A stretch of DNA of 37,651 nt from contig JBBACY010000031.1 of NCBI GenBank assembly GCA_041656735.1, positions 1 to 37,651 on the forward strand. The letters are read 5' to 3'. The notes below the pieces were generated by a model. It had not been told where the DNA came from and did no database searches. It saw only the letters and a program-made list of their open reading frames with translations. Source of the DNA: Perlabentimonas sp041656735. Its GTDB lineage: Bacteria; Bacteroidota; Bacteroidia; Bacteroidales; Tenuifilaceae. Of the stretch, positions 32,226 through 37,651 are shown piece after piece; position 1 is the stretch's first letter; each line of letters begins with the position of its first letter. Position numbers and translations under genes: made by a program.

Positions 32226-32976
32226 TTCTTCTTTTAAACTCAGAACAAATAATGGCTGTGGCCATTGCTACATTTAATGATTCGCTGGTTTCTTCTTTCG
32301 TACTAAAATTGGGTATTGTAAGTTTATGGTTTACTAGTTTTTCCACACCTTGTGAAATTCCGTACCCCTCGTTACCCATAACTATTATTCCTGTAGAACT
32401 TAAATTGGATGTGTATAGGCTGTTTCCATCTAAAAAAGTTCCGTAGGTTGGTATTCCTAAAGGGTCAGTTTTTAAAATTATTTCTTCTAAATTGGCATAA
32501 AAGATATTAACTCTCGCAATAGCTCCCATGGTTGCCTGAATAACCTTTGGTGCAAATGCATCAGCTGATGTAGGTGAGCATATAATATTTGTAATGCCAA
32601 ACCAATCGGCAAGCCTTATAATTGTCCCCATATTACCAGGATCCTGAACGTTGTCAAGCATTAGCGATAGCGAACCGGTAAGTAGTTCGATGTCAATGGC
32701 TCTGTTTGGAGTCTTTCCTAGGACAATCACCTCGGTGGGGGTAGTAAGATTACTAATTCGGCCCATCTCCTTTTCGTTAACCAAGATAAACTGTGTATTA
32801 TCACCTAAGTGGTAATTACTCCAGCCTGCGGTATGGTAAACTGTGGCTATCTCTACATTAGAGCAAAGTAAGTCTTCAACCAGTTTAGAGCCTTCGGCAA
32901 TAAAAAGGCCATACTGCTTTCGAAACTTTTTTTGTTGAAGCGATTTTATATGCTTTATATCGTTAGCTGTTAGCAT
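32212..32976 (-). CDS. TrmH/SpoU family RNA 2'-O-methyltransferase
   Basis: A 254-residue SPOUT-class methyltransferase of the TrmH family, RlmB-like. The N-terminal half carries a substrate-binding domain (KKFRKQYGLFIAEGSKLVEDLL). The knotted domain has motif 1 (LMLDNVQDPGNMGTIIRLADWFGI, about 118-140), motif 2 (IIVMGNEGYGIS, about 195-206) and motif 3 (SESLNVAMATAIICSEF, about 235-247). It transfers methyl to a 2'-oxygen in rRNA or tRNA, but the site cannot be given. The 3' end overlaps the oxidoreductase gene by 14 bases. It is divergent from tamL, 317 bases apart, a pairing also known in other Bacteroidota. A promoter element lies unusually close to its start. Confidence 0.93.
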   Translation of the reverse strand: MLTANDIKHIKSLQQKKFRKQYGLFIAEGSKLVEDLLCSNVEIATVYHTAGWSNYHLGDNTQFILVNEKEMGRISNLTTPTEVIVLGKTPNRAIDIELLTGSLSLMLDNVQDPGNMGTIIRLADWFGITNIICSPTSADAFAPKVIQATMGAIARVNIFYANLEEIILKTDPLGIPTYGTFLDGNSLYTSNLSSTGIIVMGNEGYGISQGVEKLVNHKLTIPNFSTKEETSESLNVAMATAIICSEFKRRTSLP

Positions 32977-32992
32977 TGGGTTTTGGTTTGTA

Positions 32993-33000
32993 CAAACCTA
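32993..33000 (-). promoter_or_regulatory. Promoter -7 element of the trmH-type gene
   Basis: On the minus strand it reads TAGGTTTG, an exact TAnnTTTG match, 16 bases before the ATG at 32976. This leaves a leader of only about 10 bases. Confidence 0.4.
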
Positions 33001-33254
33001 CAACTTTTTGCTAAAAATTGCCAGCATTGTGTGGATATGATTTTTCGAACCCATTGCCCATATGTAGTGTGAAAATATTTGGAAGATGTTATTTTTATTC
33101 TGTAGATACTTGTTACAAACAATTTTGATGTTTATGGCATCGTAATTTCGTGGAAAATAATGTTATTTGATGAATTTAGCGTTTGATGGGTTTTATGGCA
33201 TTTTTTATGCTGTATGTTTTCAGCGTAACACATTTTATATAAAAATGGTTTTAC

Positions 33255-33262
33255 TATCTTTC
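33255..33262 (+). promoter_or_regulatory. Candidate -7 element upstream of tamL
   Basis: TATCTTTC differs from TAnnTTTG only in the last base and lies 31 bases before the tamL ATG. Confidence 0.35.
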
Positions 33263-33293
33263 AGGCCTAATCTAATCTTACTATTACTGCCCT

Positions 33294-35708
33294 ATGCGGA
33301 ATATGAACAATGCTAAACATAACGAGCTCTTTGGTAGATATTATTTGCCAATGGTAATTGTTTTGCTGTTTACCATATCTTCATGTAGCATTACTCGACG
33401 TATTCCTGATGACCAATATTTGTTGGATAATGCAAAAATTAGCATAAAGTCCGAGAAGGATAAAAACGAGGTTAAAGCGGGCGAATTATCAAGATATATT
33501 AGGCAGAAACCCAATAAGCGAATTTTATTTTTTCGATTTCATTTAAGACTGTGGAATGTGGCGCGACCGTCTAAGGAAAAAGGGCTTAGTGAGTTTTTTC
33601 GTAAAGTAGGAGAGGAGCCGGTAATACTTGATACGTTTCAAACTGCGCAAACAACAAGTAACCTAGCACGCTACATTGAGAGTAAAGGCTATTATGATTC
33701 AAAAGTGACAGATACAACTCTTTTTAAAAAGCGAAGGGCAAAAGTAAAGTACGATGTTAGTTTAGGAAAGCCACATCGGGTAAGGAGTATTAATTATGTT
33801 ATTGAGGATCCACTCATACAAAGCCTTGTACTAAATGATACGCTAAATCGATTGATTAAAAAAGGTGATAGGTTTGACATAGACCTTTTAAGGGCTGAGC
33901 GCCAAAGAATAGAAGAGAACCTTAGGGAAGAGGGTTTCTTTTATTTTTCGCGCGAGTTCATAACCTTTACAGCCGATACCGCTTTATCAGGTAAAAAGGT
34001 TGACCTTGAACTGGTAATTAAAAATAGGTTTACTCGTAATGCCTTTGGTGAGCGAATAGAGGAAAAATATAGGAAGCACAAGGTGAGCAACGTTTATATT
34101 TATACAAATTACGACCCAGTTGAATTTTTCTATTTGCAAGAAGAAAACTTTTTGGATACCATCCGATCCGACAATCAATATTTTATATATTCTTTGTCGC
34201 CGGGTATTAAGCTTAAAACCATAAGCAATGCTAATTTAATTAGGCCCGGAGAATTATATTCAGAGAGCATTGTTCAAAAATCACGTGATAACCTTACCTC
34301 TCTAAAACTTTATAGGGCGGTAAATATATTTTTCAAACTCGATGAGTCTGCAGAGAATAATTTAAACGATGATTTTCTACTATTTGACACAGAGTTGAAA
34401 CCTGACTCGTTACAATTCGGAAGCCTTAACTGCTATATTCAACTTACACCCCATACGCTTCAGAGTTATCACATTGATATGGTCGGAACAAACACTACGA
34501 CTTCGGCTAACATAGGTTTTGAGGGGAATTTAGGTTACCAGCATAAAAATATATTTAGAGGTGCCGAAACTTTTGATACAAAACTACGCGGTATGGTGCA
34601 ACTTCTTTCAGGAGAAACTTCATCTGCCAGCTCGCTAGAGTTAGGTGGTTCTGTGGGGCTTAGCTTCCCACGGTTTATTGGACCATTTGCTGGTAATGAG
34701 CATGAAAAACGATATAATCCCAGAACCAAGGTTACGGCTTCGTATAGTTTTCAGGATAGGCCCGAGTTCACGCGAACTATGGCGGGTATGGATTTTGCCT
34801 ATACGTGGCGAAGCGAGAATCGTTTTACACATACGCTAACACCCCTTGAGGTTAATGTGATTAATATTTTTAGCATGTCCGATGATTTTTGGCAGGGTAT
34901 AAGGAATAGGTACGAGGCGAATAGTTACAAAAATCAGCTGATGACACTTTCGGGGTATAACCTAATTTATTCAAATCAATCCGTTAAAAAACAGAGCTAT
35001 TCTGTTTATCGATTTAATTTTGAGTTGTCGGGCAACACGCTTCAAACCATTTTTGATTTAGCAAAGATTGAAAAGGTGAATGGAGCGTATCAACTCTTTA
35101 ATACAAACTTCTCGCAGTTTTTTAGAACGGACTTTAACTATGTTTTCAACCAGGTTGTTGATGAAAACAATACGATGGTTTATAGGCTATACCTTGGGGT
35201 GGGACTTCCATACGGTAATTCATCGGCACTCCCTTTCGATAAGAAGTATTTTTCGGGCGGTTCAACAGGAGTACGAGCATGGAATGCTCGAGGGTTAGGA
35301 CCAGGTTCCTACGTTGAGGAGCAGTTTAAGTTTCCTAACCAAACAGCCGATATGAAACTTGAAGCGAATTTTGAGTATCGGTTCAAGTTAGTTTGGATGC
35401 TCGAGGGGGCACTGTTTTTAGATGCAGGTAATATTTGGGCTATCACTTCGGCCGATGAGAGACCGGGCGCCGTTTTTCACCCAAGTTCATTCTATAAGCA
35501 AATAGCACTCGGAACGGGCACAGGAATACGACTGAATTTAGGTTTCTTTACTATTCGTTTTGATATGGGTATCAAACTTTACGAGCCGGGTATTAGAGCG
35601 AAAGACCTAGGTAATCCAGAATTGGTAACCCATTGGATCCCCTTCGATAGAAAATTTACGCATAAGGATAATTTTGCGTGGCATTTTGGTATTGGCTACC
35701 CGTTTTAG
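33294..35708 (+). CDS. tamL: TamL-type BamA/TamA family outer-membrane lipoprotein
   Basis: An 804-residue outer-membrane protein of the Omp85 (BamA/TamA) family. Its N-terminus is a lipoprotein signal with the lipobox ending in Cys31 (TISSC), followed by a SITRRIPDDQYLLDNAKI stretch, so this is TamL, the lipidated TamA of Bacteroidota. Residues to about 360 contain POTRA-like repeats (for example YIESKGYYDSKVTDTT and the EENLREEGFFYFSREF part). The rest, about 370-804, is the C-terminal barrel with FSGGSTGVRAWNARGLGPGSY (about 652-672), the Omp85 loop motif, and a terminal aromatic residue (GIGYPF). It is likely to help insert or transport outer-membrane components, with a TamB-like partner. 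No tamB gene is next to it in this window. Start follows ATG at 33294; ATG at 33303 is also possible. Confidence 0.92.
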   Translation: MRNMNNAKHNELFGRYYLPMVIVLLFTISSCSITRRIPDDQYLLDNAKISIKSEKDKNEVKAGELSRYIRQKPNKRILFFRFHLRLWNVARPSKEKGLSEFFRKVGEEPVILDTFQTAQTTSNLARYIESKGYYDSKVTDTTLFKKRRAKVKYDVSLGKPHRVRSINYVIEDPLIQSLVLNDTLNRLIKKGDRFDIDLLRAERQRIEENLREEGFFYFSREFITFTADTALSGKKVDLELVIKNRFTRNAFGERIEEKYRKHKVSNVYIYTNYDPVEFFYLQEENFLDTIRSDNQYFIYSLSPGIKLKTISNANLIRPGELYSESIVQKSRDNLTSLKLYRAVNIFFKLDESAENNLNDDFLLFDTELKPDSLQFGSLNCYIQLTPHTLQSYHIDMVGTNTTTSANIGFEGNLGYQHKNIFRGAETFDTKLRGMVQLLSGETSSASSLELGGSVGLSFPRFIGPFAGNEHEKRYNPRTKVTASYSFQDRPEFTRTMAGMDFAYTWRSENRFTHTLTPLEVNVINIFSMSDDFWQGIRNRYEANSYKNQLMTLSGYNLIYSNQSVKKQSYSVYRFNFELSGNTLQTIFDLAKIEKVNGAYQLFNTNFSQFFRTDFNYVFNQVVDENNTMVYRLYLGVGLPYGNSSALPFDKKYFSGGSTGVRAWNARGLGPGSYVEEQFKFPNQTADMKLEANFEYRFKLVWMLEGALFLDAGNIWAITSADERPGAVFHPSSFYKQIALGTGTGIRLNLGFFTIRFDMGIKLYEPGIRAKDLGNPELVTHWIPFDRKFTHKDNFAWHFGIGYPF

Positions 35709-35823
35709 CCATGTATTTAGGTCGGTTTTAACCAGCACGTCAAAAGTTTTTTTGCTATATCCAACAATTATTATGAAATTGGCTTTCGTTTTTCTCTCAC
35801 TGTAAAATAAAGAATACATCATT

Positions 35824-37188
35824 ATGACGGATAATATTGCGAAGCGTGATAACTTTGGAAGTAAGTTTGGTATCATTGCAGCGGCTGCGGGTTCTGCAGT
35901 TGGCCTTGGAAATATTTGGAAATTCCCTTATGTAGCAGGCGAGAATGGGGGTGGGGCGTTCCTACTTATTTACCTGTTTTTTGTGATGGTTATTGGTGTT
36001 CCGGTTATGATGTCGGAATTTGCCATTGGCCGAAGAGGACAGAAAAATGCCTACGGATCGTTTAACAGCATTGCACCCGGAAAAAAATGGGGCCTCATCG
36101 GGTTGATAGGTGTTGTAGCAGCTTTTTTTATCCTAGCATTTTATACTACCGTTGCTGGCTGGACCCTCGAGTACATTATTAATTCAGTAACGAATAAATT
36201 CGCAGCGCAAACACCAAAAGACTTAGAAATATCATTTAACGCCTTCATATCAAGTTCTGTACGGCCTGTAATTTGGCAGCTTGTGTTTATGGTTTTAACT
36301 GCCCTAATTGTTCTGGCTGGTGTAAAAAAAGGGATAGAGAAGTACACTAAAATGCTGATGCCCCTGCTTTTTGTTCTTATACTAATCCTTTGTATTAGGT
36401 CGGTTACATTGGATGGCGCAAGGGAGGGTTTAGCGTTTTTGTTTAAGCCTGATTTTAGTAAGGTTACAGGAAAGACTTTCCTTTATGCACTTGGACAAGC
36501 ATTTTTCTCGCTTAGTTTAGGAATGGGTGCACTTATAACATATTCGTCGTATTTTAGTAAGAAGGAGAATTTAGCCTCCACAGCTGTTCAGGTTGCATTG
36601 TCCGATAGCTTAATTGCTATAATGGCTGGAATAATGATTTTTCCAGCAGTATTCTCATTTGGTATTGAGCCTGGTTGTGGGCCAAGCCTTGTGTTTATTA
36701 CCTTACCTGGTATTTTTGAACAAATGCCTGGGGGTGGTATTTTTGGTATTATATTCTTTATTTTACTTGCAGTGGCAGCTTTAACTTCCACCATTTCATT
36801 GCTCGAAGTGGTTGTGGCTTATTTTTCTGAGGAACTAAAAATTTCACGAAAAAAGGCAACTTTAATAGCTACTGTGGCAGTTTCCGTTTTGGGCGTATTT
36901 GCAACACTTTCCTTTGGCTCGCTGGATAATGTTACCCTTTTCGGGAAAAGTATTTTTGATATACTCGATTACACCGCATCAAATGTGCTACTTCCGTTAG
37001 GAGGGTTGTTTATTGTGCTGTTTGTTGGCTGGTTTGCAGGAAGAAAAATAACGAAAAGTGAACTCTCTAACGAGGGAAGCCTAAAGGTTAGATATTTTCC
37101 ATACTTCAACTTTATAGTAAAGTTTATTGCTCCTGTTGCCATCGCGGCCATTTTTATCTACAGCATTTTTTGGGGCGGGTTAGGTTAA
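35824..37188 (+). CDS. Sodium-dependent amino-acid-type transporter (SNF/NSS family)
   Basis: A 454-residue membrane transporter of the neurotransmitter:sodium symporter (SNF, LeuT-fold) family. The signature of the first helix is clear: AVGLGNIWKFPYVAGENGGGAFLLIY (about 25-50), whose unwound segment binds sodium and substrate. About 11 to 12 hydrophobic helices follow, with FFILAFYTTVAGWTLEY in helix 3, a conserved GQAFFSLSLGMGALITYSSY (about 220-240) and a C-terminal basic loop near residue 405. Length fits bacterial members with a slightly short C-terminus. It imports an amino acid or similar solute with sodium; substrate is unknown. It is a single gene 115 bases after tamL, and no promoter match or terminator is obvious around it. 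Confidence 0.94.
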   Translation: MTDNIAKRDNFGSKFGIIAAAAGSAVGLGNIWKFPYVAGENGGGAFLLIYLFFVMVIGVPVMMSEFAIGRRGQKNAYGSFNSIAPGKKWGLIGLIGVVAAFFILAFYTTVAGWTLEYIINSVTNKFAAQTPKDLEISFNAFISSSVRPVIWQLVFMVLTALIVLAGVKKGIEKYTKMLMPLLFVLILILCIRSVTLDGAREGLAFLFKPDFSKVTGKTFLYALGQAFFSLSLGMGALITYSSYFSKKENLASTAVQVALSDSLIAIMAGIMIFPAVFSFGIEPGCGPSLVFITLPGIFEQMPGGGIFGIIFFILLAVAALTSTISLLEVVVAYFSEELKISRKKATLIATVAVSVLGVFATLSFGSLDNVTLFGKSIFDILDYTASNVLLPLGGLFIVLFVGWFAGRKITKSELSNEGSLKVRYFPYFNFIVKFIAPVAIAAIFIYSIFWGGLG

Positions 37189-37202
37189 TTTGTCGATTAG
37201 CA

Positions 37203-37229
37203 GATGAGATGATGTGTTGATGAGATGAT
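37203..37229. repeat. 11-base direct repeat
   Basis: GATGAGATGAT occurs at 37203-37213 and again at 37219-37229, just before the hexamer tract. Confidence 0.7.
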
Positions 37230-37231
37230 AG

Positions 37232-37270
37232 GGTTGAGGTTTAGGTTGAGGTTTAGGTTTAGGTTGAGGT
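37232..37270 (+). repeat. GGTTGA/GGTTTA hexamer tandem tract
   Basis: Six hexamers in tandem, of two kinds: GGTTGA, GGTTTA, GGTTGA, GGTTTA, GGTTTA, GGTTGA, followed by a partial unit. It resembles telomere-type sequence by chance of composition; its role is unknown. Confidence 0.8.
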
Positions 37271-37448
37271 GAAAGTGGTAAGTAGTGAGCAGGACGGTAA
37301 CAGAGCGATGTACATTAGCCTGTCGAAATGGCTCTAGAAGTCATCGATTAGTCATCGAAAAAGAACAACCACATTCGCACAAATTTACCTTCGCTGAACT
37401 CGAGAAGGGCGTTCAGTTGTGTATTTTGTGTAATTGAAAAAACTATAT

Positions 37449-37488
37449 CACAAAGTAACACGAAGGGTTGCACAAAGAATGCACAAAG
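37449..37488 (+). repeat. Dispersed CACAAAG words
   Basis: CACAAAG appears at 37449-37455, 37471-37477 and 37482-37488, with a variant CACGAAG at 37459-37465. The spacing is not regular (10, 12 and 11 bases), but near one helical turn. Confidence 0.55.
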
Positions 37489-37625
37489 AATTTAAAAAAA
37501 ATGATTAGGTGGTTTATTATCTGGTATCATTACCGTCCGATAAAAACTCAAATTTGATTTCAGTTAAATTCAACTATTTGAAAACAAGCGATTTGCATAT
37601 TGGCATTCTAGGTTTTTAGAAAGTA

Positions 37626-37649
37626 AGCCCCTCAGAATAATGAGGGCTG
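37626..37649. terminator. Hairpin at the window edge, possible terminator
   Basis: CCCTCA and TGAGGG pair around a 6-base loop, extended by AG/CT with one bulged C. The window ends before any T tail, so I cannot tell whether it terminates transcription on either strand. Confidence 0.3.
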
Positions 37650-37651
37650 CA

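Larger units (their letters stand above)
32977..33293. other. Divergent intergenic region between trmH-type gene and tamL
   Basis: A 317-base gap that is strongly AT-rich. It holds one perfect minus-strand element next to the trmH-type start, and a seven-of-eight plus-strand element near tamL. I see no gene, tRNA or strong hairpin in it. Confidence 0.5.
37189..37651. other. Gene-free, repeat-bearing tail of the window
   Basis: These 463 bases have no supportable reading frame, tRNA or rRNA. They hold an 11-base direct repeat, a GGTTKA hexamer tract, a 9-base direct repeat (AGTCATCGA at 37339-37347 and 37350-37358), repeated CACAAAG words, and a hairpin at the very end. No transposase remnant is seen. 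Confidence 0.6.

Noticed and set aside
37189..37651. Insertion sequence or CRISPR remnant
   Set aside because: No transposase fragment, no terminal inverted repeats with target duplication, and no regular repeat-spacer pattern of CRISPR length.

Overview
The window is a densely coded, AT-rich chromosomal stretch (I estimate roughly 40% G+C by eye) from a member of the Bacteroidota, most likely an environmental lineage of class Bacteroidia. The evidence is a PorT-family type IX secretion protein, a secreted protein with a type A T9SS C-terminal sorting domain, a TamL-type lipoprotein of the BamA/TamA family, a DUF4294 protein, and repeated matches to the Bacteroidota promoter element TAnnTTTG in the gaps. 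I see no prophage, insertion sequence, CRISPR array, tRNA or rRNA gene. Most of the window is conserved housekeeping DNA.

Layout. 1-5 kb: RDD membrane protein (-), DUF4294 protein (+), ElbB-like protein (-), RNA ligase/cyclic phosphodiesterase ThpR (+), then tgt and an LptF/G-type lipopolysaccharide permease (-) coupled by an ATGA overlap. 5-9.4 kb: glycosyltransferase 2, an ECF-like sigma factor and rsmG in one run, then the small ribosomal gene rpmH (L34) with its own promoter and terminator, then the radical-SAM aminofutalosine synthase mqnE. 9.5-14.5 kb: an envelope operon (PASTA membrane protein, T9SS cargo, RluD-type pseudouridine synthase) followed by ddl, closed by a hairpin that also serves gcvP. 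14.5-19 kb (-): one-chain glycine decarboxylase gcvP, a glyoxalase-II-like hydrolase and pcm. 19-24.6 kb: a polyprenyl-phosphate sugar transferase, dnaB, a YjjG-like HAD phosphatase (-) and a DEAD-box RNA helicase with a TTG start. 24.8-26.8 kb: acyl-CoA carboxyltransferase plus biotin carrier. 26.9-32.2 kb: purL, menG/ubiE, porT and an FAD oxidoreductase. 32.2-37.2 kb: a TrmH/SpoU methyltransferase (-), tamL and a sodium:neurotransmitter-type symporter. The last 463 bases hold no gene but carry short repeats, including a telomere-like hexamer tract.

Shared themes. Menaquinone synthesis is represented at two places (mqnE, futalosine route; menG/ubiE, last methylation). Envelope and secretion functions recur (LptF/G permease, PASTA/Ddl, T9SS cargo, PorT, TamL, sugar transferase). 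RNA and translation functions are interleaved (tgt, rsmG, rluD, trmH, thpR, rpmH, DEAD helicase).

I found no convincing new multigene system. The points most worth a second look are a tRNA-guanine transglycosylase without the usual zinc cysteines, a carboxyltransferase/biotin-carrier pair without a local biotin carboxylase or membrane decarboxylase subunit, a T9SS cargo gene coupled to a kinase-less PASTA gene, an ECF sigma factor without a visible anti-sigma factor, two possible leaderless or near-leaderless transcripts, and the repeat-bearing tail of the window.
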